From contig NZ_JACNML010000007.1 of NCBI RefSeq assembly GCF_020005365.1, positions 62,001 through 126,000 of the forward strand: a DNA stretch of 64,000 bases, given 5' to 3'. The translations under genes and the position numbers were made by a program. The notes under the pieces are model-generated. The model worked only from the letters and a program-made list of their open reading frames with translations, was not told the DNA's origin and searched no databases. The DNA is from Kangiella shandongensis. Lineage in GTDB: Bacteria; Pseudomonadota; Gammaproteobacteria; Enterobacterales; Kangiellaceae. Positions within the stretch are counted from its first letter, which is position 1. Each line of letters starts with the position of its first letter. Positions 34,994-44,062 of the stretch are shown piece by piece.

Positions 34994-35811
34994 TGAAAAT
35001 AGTTACATTCAACATTAATAGTATTCGTACTAGGGTCCACCAAATTGAAGCGTTGGTAGAGAACCATGATCCGGATATTATCTGTATTCAGGAAACCAAA
35101 GTACATGACGATATGTTCCCTTTCGACTTGTACGAACACCTGGGGTACCACATTGAAATTCATGGCGGTAAAGCTCATTATGGAGTGGCGACCTTCAGTA
35201 AGGAAAAGCCATTAACAGTAGAAAAAGGCTTTCCCAATGAGCCTGAAGATGCGCAGCGTCGCATGATCATTACCAGCTACCAGTATGGTGATGAAACGAT
35301 TAAAGTCTTAAATGGTTACTTCCCGCAAGGTGAAAATCGGGAGCACCCAACTAAATTTCCTTACAAGAAGCAGTTTTATGAAAACTTGCAGATGTATCTG
35401 GAAAATCAGGATGGAGAAAACAGCCGTACTATCGTCCTTGGCGATATTAATGTGTCGCAGCTTGATATTGATATCGGTATTGGCGAGCAAAATCGTAAGC
35501 GTTGGCTGCGTGAAGGTAAGTGTAGCTTCTTACCGGAAGAGCGCGAATGGGTTCAGCGCATGTTAAGTACGGGGTTGTATGATACTTACCGTACGATAAA
35601 TCCGGACAAAGACGATAAATTCAGCTGGTTTGACTATCGGAGTCGTGGGTTCCAGCGTGAGCCGAAGCGTGGGTTGAGAATTGATTCTATTTTTGCCTGT
35701 GACTGGCTTAATCAACGTGCGGTGGCTTCGGATATTGATTATGATATACGCTCTATGGAGCGTCCATCGGATCACGCACCAGTATGGACGGAGTTTGATT
35801 TAGATAGATAG
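34993..35811 (+). CDS. xthA: Exodeoxyribonuclease III
   Basis: A 272-residue AP endonuclease and 3'-5' exonuclease in base excision repair. Motifs of the endonuclease/exonuclease/phosphatase fold are all present: FNINSIRTR at the start, the metal-binding glutamate in CIQETKV near residue 34, YFPQGENR near 110, GDINVSQLDIDIG near 150, SWFDYRS near 215 and the catalytic SDHAPVW near the end. The start overlaps the M61 gene stop. Length is normal. Confidence 0.96.
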   Translation: MKIVTFNINSIRTRVHQIEALVENHDPDIICIQETKVHDDMFPFDLYEHLGYHIEIHGGKAHYGVATFSKEKPLTVEKGFPNEPEDAQRRMIITSYQYGDETIKVLNGYFPQGENREHPTKFPYKKQFYENLQMYLENQDGENSRTIVLGDINVSQLDIDIGIGEQNRKRWLREGKCSFLPEEREWVQRMLSTGLYDTYRTINPDKDDKFSWFDYRSRGFQREPKRGLRIDSIFACDWLNQRAVASDIDYDIRSMERPSDHAPVWTEFDLDR

Positions 35812-35837
35812 CCTCAAAACTGGAGAGGGAGTTTGTT

Positions 35838-38800
35838 ATGACGAAGAGCTGGAAATGGTTCAAACGAGTTCTGTGGGTATTATTAAGCCTTTTCGTTTTA
35901 CTGTTTCTAGCCGTTTCCGTTCTGGTCTATCTGGTTAACTCAGAAGCTTATCTGGAAGGCTATATTAGCGATAATTTCGGCCTTAAGGCGGATATTGGCG
36001 AGTTAGACGTATCGCTCTTCAGTGGAACCATTAACGTTAGCTCCAGTGTTATTGGCCCTAAGGATAAGCCCTATATACAGTTCGATAGCCTTAAAGGTGA
36101 GCTTGATTACAGCGAGCTCTGGTCAAGCCGTCTGACGGTGGAAAGGGTTGAACTGACCAATACTAAGCTACGTTACCCCTTTGAATTTCAGCTTAAAGAA
36201 TCGGATGAACCCGAGTCAGAAGATTCGTCGCTGCTTTTTGACTTTATTAACGTCACCGCCATCGATATCAATAATTTTGATTTTATTTATGAGGATGGCG
36301 TTAGCCTTGTTATAAAGAATGCCAATGTTCAGATCCTTGATTTACCTGTCGCTGAGGAAGGTTTCTTATTATTTGGAGATCTGGAACGACTGGTTAAAGC
36401 CAGTAAAACTCGAGTGGATGCATCAATTGGTTCTCTAAGTTCAGACAAAAGCCAATTAAACCAATTAGAGCTGCATGCATTTGTAGATAAAGAGCAGTTG
36501 ATCATTGAAAGTTTAAAGTCTGGTCACTCGAATTTAATGATCGACTTACTGGACCATTCAGCAACCAGTTCAGCGCCAGCAACAGTGGCTCAAGCTGACA
36601 GCGAGCCGCTGCAACTGCCATTTAACGATGTGATGATTAAACATATTGCGCTTGGCAAAACCAATCTGGCGATTAAAGATAAAGAGCCGCTTTCGATAAA
36701 AAATATTGAGGCTTCATTTAACGAGTTGTTACTGGTCAAAGACAAGCAGGCGTTATGGCTCGACTGGCCACAGTTTTACCAGAGCCAAAACAGTCGCTTT
36801 GAGCTGCGCACTGACGTTATGGAATCGTCAGTGCTGGGCTATCAAGTTCTGGAGCTTAAAGGCCGGCTGAAGGAGAGCACTTTTACTTTCCCTGAACTGC
36901 ATATAAAACAGCCGACAGTAACTGTGCAGTCAAGTACTGCTGAAAGCTCATCACCAGAAACTTCTGCCCCCGCAATTTTTCTGCCGTTTAAACGTGCGGT
37001 ATTAAAAAATGGTACGATTGAACAGGCTTCATTCGAATACACTCAGGGAGAAGAGCATCATCAGGTTCAGGGGGTGAATATTGAGCTGTCCGAACTCCCT
37101 TTAATTCGAAACAATAAGCCAATCTTCGATGATAATAAACTCGACGTTGGGCAAACGCTCGCTACGATTCAGCTTGAGAATGCCAGTTATAACGGTAACT
37201 TTGGCCAGATTGAGCAAGTCGCTTCCCATCTTTCGTTACAGGGTGCTGATTTATCGGTAAAAACATTGGCTTTGATGGACCCGGTAATTCGTTATCGGTT
37301 GCCCGACTCACCAGCTGTTGAAGAAACGGCAAGCGCTTCGGAAGCGACGCCATTTGCTTTGAATAGCATTCAGTTGGAGCAGCTAGCTGTATCAGGCGCT
37401 GGTTTCGAGGTCACGCAAGATGACTCAACTTATGCGGGGACAGGGGTAAATATTGACCTTAGGACTGTCCCTGTGTATGCCGGCTCACAGTGGGTGATTG
37501 CACAACCCAATCAATGGCAGGGTAAGACAGAGTTAGAGTTGGAAGCTGCTACCATAACTCTTCCTCAGGGTCGCCTACAGGGGATAACGGCTGCATCATC
37601 GATAGAAAATCAAACCATACTGGTTCATGGTCTTGCTCTACAGCAGGCCGATTTAGCCGTGGTAGCAAAGGACGAAGTACAGTCCGCTGAGGCGCAGGAT
37701 CAACCTTTGCCGATAGACACCGTTGAGTTGCAGGGCATTGATTTAAACAATATTAGCTTTACTTATCAGCAACAGGAAGAGCAGTACAGTATCAGCAATG
37801 CAGACATACGGTTACAAAGTTTACCGTTAATTCGTAATGGCCAGCTCTTAAGTCAACCTGCTGACTTTATGCAGTCAGGTTCGAACCAGCTTAGTTTCAA
37901 CATAGCAAGTATCACGATACCACAGGGCACTATTCGAGGGTTAAGTACGCAAGGGGTACTACGACAGCGAGATTTGAGTCTGGATCACTTCATCACTGAG
38001 TCGGCCGAATTTAAACTGACGCTGCCTAAAGCTGTTGCCGATGACACTTCTTCGGATGAAGGGGCTGTGGCGAAAACTCAATCTGAGACAGAAGCTTTCA
38101 TACTGAGAACGTTTAAAGTCGCAGATTTAAAGTTGCAAAATACGAATGCTGAAGTTACTCAGCAGACAGAAGAGGGTGAGGTTCAAACTCGGGTTAACAA
38201 TCTATATTTAGGTGCTACTGAGTTAATGCTGGTGAAAAATAACCAAACCATTGACCAGTGGTATGGCTCACAGTTGGAAAATGCGTTTTCACTGATAGCC
38301 TTAAATGTTGAGCATGTTCAGCAAAAACAAAACGACATTCGCGACTTGACGGTAACAGCCGTTCAAAGCAACCAGAATATTCGCGTCAAACCTTTACGTC
38401 TGACCTACAACGAAGCGCCTTTAAGCGCTGAGTGGAATATTGATTTAAGCCAGCAGCCTTATCACTCAACTTACGTTTCGACCTTTAACGATCTGGCGCT
38501 GGAAAAACTCATTGAACCAGCCGATGAAAAAAGCGCCGCTTTATCAGGTCAGCTCGATGGGGATATCAACCTTGAATTCGACGGCTTAGAGCCAGAGAGT
38601 ATTCTGTCGAGTCTGCAAGGTTCGATTTTAGTGGAAAACCAGACATTGGTGACCTTGCATCGCCTCAACGTTAATGAAGTGCTACGCAGCTTCCTCGACA
38701 GTCAAAGTTTTGGTCTGCTGGATATTGGCGGTTTCCTGCTGGCTGGCCCGGTTGGGTTACTGGCATCGCAGGGTGTCAGTCTGCAGGATACCTTGAGCCA

Positions 38801-39278
38801 GCTTGGTGCCGATAGAGGTGATACTTTAATCCCTAATATGCACGTTGATATGACGCTTGATCAGGGCGTGCTGCAAACTAAAGATGTTGCGGTAGCGACG
38901 GAAAAATATCGTTTTGCTTTTAACGGTCAAATCGACCTGGGTAAGCAAGAGTTTAATGATTTTGAATTCGACATCATTAACGAAAAAGGCTGTAGCGAAT
39001 ACGGACAAACCTTAAACGGTAGTTTGGCTTCTCCTGAGATTGAAACCTTTACTGCGGCATTTGACGCGGTCACCGGTTCGGTGGTGGGCTTATTTAAGCA
39101 AGGCGTTGGCTTATTAACTGGCGGCGCCTGTTCGTCGGTTTATGATGGCGAGGTGCCTCACCCTGAGGAGGGCGTTGAGATCATTCCGAAAGATAAACAG
39201 CGCACTTTCAATGAAGAGGGAGAGGAAAGCGGTAGCGAAGACTCCACTAATGAAACTGAAAATGATGAGGGCGTTTAG
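35838..39278 (+). CDS. Large AsmA-like inner-membrane-anchored protein
   Basis: An 1146-residue protein. One N-terminal helix (VLWVLLSLFVLLFLAVSVLVYL) anchors a long periplasmic repeat-rich beta domain of AsmA/DUF748 type, with recurring units such as VERVELTNTKLRYPFEF and VELQGIDLNNISFTY. The C-terminal region (DLALEKLIEPADEKSAALSG, then LDGDINLEFDG and GSILVENQTL) is the AsmA_2-type end, followed by an acidic Glu/Ser-rich tail. AsmA-like proteins are thought to move phospholipids to the outer membrane. GAGAGGGAG precedes the ATG. The stop overlaps the convergent QueD-like gene by four bases. Confidence 0.88.
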   Translation: MTKSWKWFKRVLWVLLSLFVLLFLAVSVLVYLVNSEAYLEGYISDNFGLKADIGELDVSLFSGTINVSSSVIGPKDKPYIQFDSLKGELDYSELWSSRLTVERVELTNTKLRYPFEFQLKESDEPESEDSSLLFDFINVTAIDINNFDFIYEDGVSLVIKNANVQILDLPVAEEGFLLFGDLERLVKASKTRVDASIGSLSSDKSQLNQLELHAFVDKEQLIIESLKSGHSNLMIDLLDHSATSSAPATVAQADSEPLQLPFNDVMIKHIALGKTNLAIKDKEPLSIKNIEASFNELLLVKDKQALWLDWPQFYQSQNSRFELRTDVMESSVLGYQVLELKGRLKESTFTFPELHIKQPTVTVQSSTAESSSPETSAPAIFLPFKRAVLKNGTIEQASFEYTQGEEHHQVQGVNIELSELPLIRNNKPIFDDNKLDVGQTLATIQLENASYNGNFGQIEQVASHLSLQGADLSVKTLALMDPVIRYRLPDSPAVEETASASEATPFALNSIQLEQLAVSGAGFEVTQDDSTYAGTGVNIDLRTVPVYAGSQWVIAQPNQWQGKTELELEAATITLPQGRLQGITAASSIENQTILVHGLALQQADLAVVAKDEVQSAEAQDQPLPIDTVELQGIDLNNISFTYQQQEEQYSISNADIRLQSLPLIRNGQLLSQPADFMQSGSNQLSFNIASITIPQGTIRGLSTQGVLRQRDLSLDHFITESAEFKLTLPKAVADDTSSDEGAVAKTQSETEAFILRTFKVADLKLQNTNAEVTQQTEEGEVQTRVNNLYLGATELMLVKNNQTIDQWYGSQLENAFSLIALNVEHVQQKQNDIRDLTVTAVQSNQNIRVKPLRLTYNEAPLSAEWNIDLSQQPYHSTYVSTFNDLALEKLIEPADEKSAALSGQLDGDINLEFDGLEPESILSSLQGSILVENQTLVTLHRLNVNEVLRSFLDSQSFGLLDIGGFLLAGPVGLLASQGVSLQDTLSQLGADRGDTLIPNMHVDMTLDQGVLQTKDVAVATEKYRFAFNGQIDLGKQEFNDFEFDIINEKGCSEYGQTLNGSLASPEIETFTAAFDAVTGSVVGLFKQGVGLLTGGACSSVYDGEVPHPEEGVEIIPKDKQRTFNEEGEESGSEDSTNETENDEGV

Positions 39279-40126
39279 GCGTTAGCGATAGCACCTTTAT
39301 TCACACCTTCAAAAGCTTTTACCACTATTTGAGCATTCGGCTCAATCTGTCTGAGTTGTTTTGCAATATGATTAGCAATTAGCTCAACAGTAGAATCACT
39401 TTTCATCAGGTGACACCGTTTTTTAGGCAGCTCCAGTGAGAAGTACCCCTGCTCGCTGGTGTAAGCAAAGCGATAGTAATCGTTCGGGTTTTCTACTTCA
39501 GTACTCACCAGATCTTCTTCGGTACCGATATAAATATCTTCCCACTTTTCACACCATAGCGCTTCCAGTTCCTGACTACGCTCGCCATTTTTGAATATAT
39601 GGATTTGTGAGCGATGACCGTGGGCAATGCGCTGACAGTCACCCAGATGCTTTTTCAGGCCGTGTACATAATGATAATAATCGCCCTCGATCGATTCGGT
39701 GCTCAATTTAAGATGGATCTTAGCGACATTGCCTGGCACAACCTCTAAACAGGCTTTATTGAGTACCTTGGTTACTGCTTCCATGGACACTTCCGGGGAT
39801 TCAAGTAAGACTACGGCCTGTTCAGGAGACTGGTGGTAATAACGGTTACTGGAGGTGTCGGACAGGGTTAAGTGCAGTCCTTTATCATTACGTTCAAATG
39901 ACACATGCTCGCTCTGTGTGGGTACGACAAACTTATGATCGACAGAGGCATCGATGGCTTGCTTGATACGCTTTTTGACATCGCCAAAGTCGAAAACCAT
40001 GCCCTGTTCATCGAGCTCACCCTCGAGAATCAAGTCAACAATCCAGCTTTCCCCAACAATTCCCCGGTGAACATCGAAGAAGGCGAAATCAATGACGGTA
40101 AGTTGATCAACAAAAAGTGCTGGCAT
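39275..40126 (-). CDS. Tandem 6-pyruvoyltetrahydropterin synthase/QueD-like protein
   Basis: A 283-residue protein with two QueD-type halves. The first half has FAFFDVHRG and MVFDFGDVKKRI but lacks the C-x-x-x-H-G-H zinc motif (IVGESW stands there). The second half has CQRIAHGHRSQIHI near residue 170 with cysteine and two histidines, VELIANHIAKQL near 250 and a final VVKAFEGVNKGA. The active site may therefore be assembled from both halves. The family makes 6-carboxytetrahydropterin for queuosine or related pterins; the fused, degenerate form makes the reaction uncertain. It stands alone, convergent with the AsmA-like gene. Confidence 0.85.
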   Translation of the reverse strand: MPALFVDQLTVIDFAFFDVHRGIVGESWIVDLILEGELDEQGMVFDFGDVKKRIKQAIDASVDHKFVVPTQSEHVSFERNDKGLHLTLSDTSSNRYYHQSPEQAVVLLESPEVSMEAVTKVLNKACLEVVPGNVAKIHLKLSTESIEGDYYHYVHGLKKHLGDCQRIAHGHRSQIHIFKNGERSQELEALWCEKWEDIYIGTEEDLVSTEVENPNDYYRFAYTSEQGYFSLELPKKRCHLMKSDSTVELIANHIAKQLRQIEPNAQIVVKAFEGVNKGAIANA

Positions 40127-40212
40127 AATGTTTCACGAAGATGAGTCGTTTGCGTTTAATCTTAAGCTAAATTATAGCATAATCAGTGCAAACTCTAATG
40201 AAGATTTTAAGC

Positions 40213-41229
40213 ATGACACAAAAATATGATTTGTATGCCCTGGGTAATGCCCTGGTCGATATCGAAGTCGAAGTTCAGGAGACTGAGCTGGAGCGTCTGG
40301 GCGTTGAAAAGGGCGTGATGACGCTGGTGGATGAAGAGCGTCATGATTATCTGTTAGGTCACTTAGAAGGTAATATTCACCAACGGGCTTCTGGCGGCTC
40401 GGCTGCCAACAGCGTGATTGCGCTGGCCCAACTAGGAGGCAAGGCCTTTCATTCATGCAAGGTGGCTAAAGATGAAGCGGGCGTCTTTTATTCCGATGAC
40501 TTAAATAATGCGGGTGTCGCAAATACGCTTCAGCATCTGGAAGATAACCACGGTAAGACCGGCAAGTGTCTGGTCATGATCACGCCGGATGCCGATCGCA
40601 CTATGAATACTTATCTGGGGATCAGCAGCGAGCTGAAAGAGCAGGACGTTAATTATGATGCTTTAGCAGCTAGCCAGTATTTATATATTGAAGGTTATTT
40701 AGTCAGCTCCCCGGAAGCTCACCAGGCTGCAATCAAGGCGCGTAACTTTGCGCGTGAGGAAGGCGTCAAAGTGGCGACGACATTGTCCGATCCGAACATG
40801 GTTCGCTTTTTCAAACCCGAGATCGAGCAGGTTTTAGATGGCGGGGTGGATTTGTTATTCTGTAATGACGATGAAGCGCTGGAATACACTGGGGTTGAGA
40901 CTGTTGAAAGAGCGCTTGAGGTGTTATCGCAACAGGCCAAACAAGTGATTATTACTCAGGGTAAACAGGGGGCTCTGAGTTTTAACGGTGAGCAGAACCA
41001 CCGGATCGAACCTTTTAACGTTAAGGCCGTGGATACTAATGGCGCGGGTGATATGTTTGCTGGCGCCTTTATGTTTGGCTTAACTAATGGCCTGAACTGG
41101 GCGGAAACGGGCAAGCTCGCCAGCTTTGCATCCGCTCACTTAGTCACCCAGTTTGGCCCGCGCTTAAAGCCCACTGCGGTTGATGAGTTGGTACAGTTTG
41201 CACAGAAGGAATTTAACCTGAAGTCATGA
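40213..41229 (+). CDS. PfkB-family carbohydrate/adenosine kinase
   Basis: A 338-residue ribokinase-type sugar kinase. The start at 40213 is chosen because YDLYALGNALVDIEV is the usual N-terminus of this subgroup; ATG and GTG codons upstream are in frame but lack better sites. The substrate loop GGSAANSVIALAQLGG is near residue 60, and the catalytic anion-hole motif AVDTNGAGDMFAGAF near 278 holds the aspartate base. This subgroup is often annotated adenosine kinase; substrate is not certain. Its stop overlaps sixA by four bases. Confidence 0.92.
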   Translation: MTQKYDLYALGNALVDIEVEVQETELERLGVEKGVMTLVDEERHDYLLGHLEGNIHQRASGGSAANSVIALAQLGGKAFHSCKVAKDEAGVFYSDDLNNAGVANTLQHLEDNHGKTGKCLVMITPDADRTMNTYLGISSELKEQDVNYDALAASQYLYIEGYLVSSPEAHQAAIKARNFAREEGVKVATTLSDPNMVRFFKPEIEQVLDGGVDLLFCNDDEALEYTGVETVERALEVLSQQAKQVIITQGKQGALSFNGEQNHRIEPFNVKAVDTNGAGDMFAGAFMFGLTNGLNWAETGKLASFASAHLVTQFGPRLKPTAVDELVQFAQKEFNLKS

Positions 41230-41702
41230 AATCGATTTGGATTATGCGACATGGCGACGCTCCTTATATTAATGGGGAGCGTCAAATATCCGATGCGGGG
41301 CATCAACAGGTCGCACAGATGGCTCATTGGTTTGCTGAACAGCTGAAGCAGCAAGATGACATTCTGAGTACCTTATTGGTTAGTCCCATACTACGGGCGC
41401 AGCAAACGGCCGATACCTTCGAGAAAACGCTAAAAGAAGTGATGGGGGGGCGTTGGAGCCGGGAAACTGAGCCGCTGGTCGCTCCAGACGCTAATGCCGA
41501 TATTACGATTCCCTATGTTGAGCAAACTACCAACGGCACAACCGTCTTGATTAGTCATATGCCATTAGTTTCTAATCTCTGGGCTTCTTGGCTAGGCGGT
41601 GAGTCCCAGTATTTTCCAACGGCAGCGATGGGTTGCCTCTCCATTGATCCTGATAATGCTTCTCAAACGGGTAAAAAAATTATTTTCCACAGTCCTGAGT
41701 AA
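41226..41702 (+). CDS. sixA: Phosphohistidine phosphatase SixA
   Basis: A 158-residue histidine phosphatase. The catalytic RHG motif is at the N-terminus (IWIMRHGDAPY) and the second histidine is in LISHMPLVSNL near residue 107; LRAQQTADTF is the usual phosphate-pocket helix. Known SixA acts on phosphohistidine of signalling or PTS proteins. It overlaps the kinase gene upstream and precedes the acyltransferase gene. Confidence 0.92.
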   Translation: MKSIWIMRHGDAPYINGERQISDAGHQQVAQMAHWFAEQLKQQDDILSTLLVSPILRAQQTADTFEKTLKEVMGGRWSRETEPLVAPDANADITIPYVEQTTNGTTVLISHMPLVSNLWASWLGGESQYFPTAAMGCLSIDPDNASQTGKKIIFHSPE

Positions 41703-41751
41703 GTCGTTGATACAATGTAAATAACGTTATCACTGGAAGTCCGCGGCAAAA

Positions 41752-42561
41752 ATGGCTAGCATTGCGGTTTATGACGTTTGCGTGACATTTGCCGTGGAAC
41801 AACAAAAAGTTAAAAAAGCTGGTCTACTCAGAGCCTTGTGGGTTATTTTGTTTTCAATTGCCTCGACGGGGAAGTATTGCCTGCTTACTTTATATCATGC
41901 GCTGTTTTCAAAGCGTAATACTGAAGTGTTGCGACCTAAGGTCGACAGTGTTATCCATCGCTGGGGGAAAAGCCTGGTAAGCTGCATCAGGTTACGCTGG
42001 ACGGTCAAAGGTGATTTTGACTCACAAATCGAAGAAGGACGACGCGTCATTATTTTGGCGAACCATTCCAGTGCCTATGATATTCCACTGATATTTGCCG
42101 CTTTGCCGGGAAGTATCCGCATGATTTCCAAAAAAGAATTATTTAAAGTGCCTTTGCTTTCCAGTGCGATGAAAGCCGCTGAGATTTTGTCGGTCGATCG
42201 GCAAAATCGACAGCAAGCTATCCAGGATCTGGCCACTGCTAAGAGTAAAATGGAAAGTGGGATACGAATTTGCATGTTCCCGGAAGGAACACGCTCAAAA
42301 ACGGGCGAGTTGTTACCCTTGAAGAAAGGCGCCATTCGTCTGGCTATTGATACCAATGCCGTGATCATCCCGGTTGCGATTCAGGATATTTATAAAGTGT
42401 TGCCCGACAAGAAGTGGCTCAATATGCGATTAAATCAGGAAGTAACGGTGAATGTAGGCAAGGCGATCGATTGTCGTGATTATGCCGTAGATCAACGTAA
42501 TGAATTGCGTGATTTAGTGTATAATTCTTTACAGACTCTGCTAAACGAGAAAGCGTCATGA
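41752..42561 (+). CDS. plsC: 1-acyl-sn-glycerol-3-phosphate acyltransferase
   Basis: A 269-residue membrane-associated enzyme converting lysophosphatidate to phosphatidate. Motif I NHSSAYDIP (H-x4-D) is near residue 103 and motif III FPEGTRSKTGE near 178; motif IV is AVIIPVAIQDIYKV. A hydrophobic N-terminal segment (ALWVILFSIASTGKYCLLTLY) anchors it. The ATG at 41752 lacks a strong ribosome binding site; a slightly later start is possible. Its end overlaps prmB by four bases. Confidence 0.93.
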   Translation: MASIAVYDVCVTFAVEQQKVKKAGLLRALWVILFSIASTGKYCLLTLYHALFSKRNTEVLRPKVDSVIHRWGKSLVSCIRLRWTVKGDFDSQIEEGRRVIILANHSSAYDIPLIFAALPGSIRMISKKELFKVPLLSSAMKAAEILSVDRQNRQQAIQDLATAKSKMESGIRICMFPEGTRSKTGELLPLKKGAIRLAIDTNAVIIPVAIQDIYKVLPDKKWLNMRLNQEVTVNVGKAIDCRDYAVDQRNELRDLVYNSLQTLLNEKAS

Positions 42562-43478
42562 ATGAATCCAATATTTACCAACAAGCCGAACTGGAGTTAT
42601 CAACCATCGCTGACTTTGTACGCTTTGCGGCAACTCAGTTTCACCAGTCCGACTTGTATTTCGGTCATGGCACAGATAACCCATGGGATGAAGCAGTAGC
42701 GGTAGTACTGCAAATGCTTGATTTGCCCGCTGACTATCCGCAGAGTATGCTGAATGCTAAGGTGTTGGCTGAAGAGAAAAAGCACCTGCTTCATGCCATT
42801 GAGACCCGAGTAACCAAGCGTAAGCCTTTGGCTTATATTACCAATAAAGCCTACTTCGCAGGCCTCGAATTTTATGTAGACGAGCGCGTGTTAGTACCAC
42901 GGTCGCCGATCGCGGAATTGATCCACAACGACTTCTATCCCTGGTTGGAAGCGGATAATCCCAAAGTGCTGGATTTATGCTGTGGTAGCGGCTGTATCGG
43001 TTTAGCGGTTGCTGCTTATATTGATGATGCTGAAGTTACCATGTCCGATGTTTCGCAAGATGCCCTGACTGTGGCTGAAATTAATATTGAGCGCTTGGGG
43101 CTTTACCATAAAGCTCGTGCCGTGCAATCGGATTTGTTTGATCAGCTGCAGGGTGAGTCTTTTGATCTGATTGTCTCTAACCCGCCTTATGTTGATGCCG
43201 AAGATTTGGCCGATATGCCGCAAGAGTATCACCACGAGCCTGAGATTGGTCTGGGCTCTGGAGTCGATGGCTTAGAGTTAACACGACAGATTCTAGAGCA
43301 AGCGGCAGACTACTTAAGCGATCAGGGTATCCTGATTGTGGAAGTAGGTAATAGCTGGCCGGCGCTAGAAGAGGCGCTCCCCGACGTACCATTCACCTGG
43401 GTTGAGTTCGAGCAGGGCGGGGATGGAGTGTTCGCATTAACTAAACAGCAGTTATTGGAGCATTTTGCGATCGACTAA
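42558..43478 (+). CDS. prmB: Ribosomal protein L3 N5-glutamine methyltransferase PrmB
   Basis: A 306-residue SAM-dependent enzyme methylating a glutamine of ribosomal protein L3. The SAM motif is VLDLCCGSGCIGLAV near residue 138, and the substrate-glutamine motif is SNPPYVDAEDL near 208. The N-terminal GTDNPWDEAVAVVLQ is specific to PrmB over PrmC. It overlaps plsC by four bases and shares a base with the epmC start (TAATG). Confidence 0.96.
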   Translation: MNESNIYQQAELELSTIADFVRFAATQFHQSDLYFGHGTDNPWDEAVAVVLQMLDLPADYPQSMLNAKVLAEEKKHLLHAIETRVTKRKPLAYITNKAYFAGLEFYVDERVLVPRSPIAELIHNDFYPWLEADNPKVLDLCCGSGCIGLAVAAYIDDAEVTMSDVSQDALTVAEINIERLGLYHKARAVQSDLFDQLQGESFDLIVSNPPYVDAEDLADMPQEYHHEPEIGLGSGVDGLELTRQILEQAADYLSDQGILIVEVGNSWPALEEALPDVPFTWVEFEQGGDGVFALTKQQLLEHFAID

Positions 43479-44062
43479 TGTTATTTGAGCAGCCGATATC
43501 TAAGCAAATCAATTCAGAACAGGAGCATTGTGTTTACGAGTTTGCAAAACACTTTAATCAGTATTTTGCTGAATGTAACATCCAGTTAATCCCTGGAGCT
43601 GATGAACCCTTTTACCGTGCTGCCCGGAGTGCTTCCGAGTTTGCTATTATCTACTCCACCTATGACTACTTTTCGAGCGCTTTACACGAATTAGCTCATT
43701 GGTGTATTGCCGGTGAACAGCGTCGTCAGCGAGATGATTATGGCTATTGGTATGAACCGGATGGCCGGAGTGCAGAGCTTCAGCAGCTGTTTTACCAGGT
43801 AGAACAAAAACCACAGGCGCTGGAATGGGCTTTTAGCCTGGCTGCCGATCTGCCTTTTCGCCTCAGTCTGGATAATTTCAATAACACCGCTCTGCAAAAC
43901 GGCGAGGTGGAATGTTTTAGGGATGCTGTTTTCAGTCAGCTGAAGCATTATTTCAACGCAGGCTTCCCGTATCGAGCGCAGCGACTTATCGCCCTGTTGT
44001 GTCGTTTATACCGCAATCAACAGCCCATTCAATTACCGCAGAAGAGCAGATGTTTACTTTAG
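43478..44062 (+). CDS. epmC: Elongation factor P hydroxylase EpmC
   Basis: A 194-residue protein. It hydroxylates the lysyl-modified lysine of EF-P in E. coli. The metal motif ALHELAHWCIAGEQRRQ near residue 69 (HExxH-type) and DDYGYWYEPDGRSAELQQ near 87 are hallmarks of the YfcM/EpmC family. It follows prmB with a TAATG overlap and overlaps the next gene by 13 bases, forming a translation-related run. EpmA and EpmB genes are not in the window. Confidence 0.93.
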   Translation: MLFEQPISKQINSEQEHCVYEFAKHFNQYFAECNIQLIPGADEPFYRAARSASEFAIIYSTYDYFSSALHELAHWCIAGEQRRQRDDYGYWYEPDGRSAELQQLFYQVEQKPQALEWAFSLAADLPFRLSLDNFNNTALQNGEVECFRDAVFSQLKHYFNAGFPYRAQRLIALLCRLYRNQQPIQLPQKSRCLL

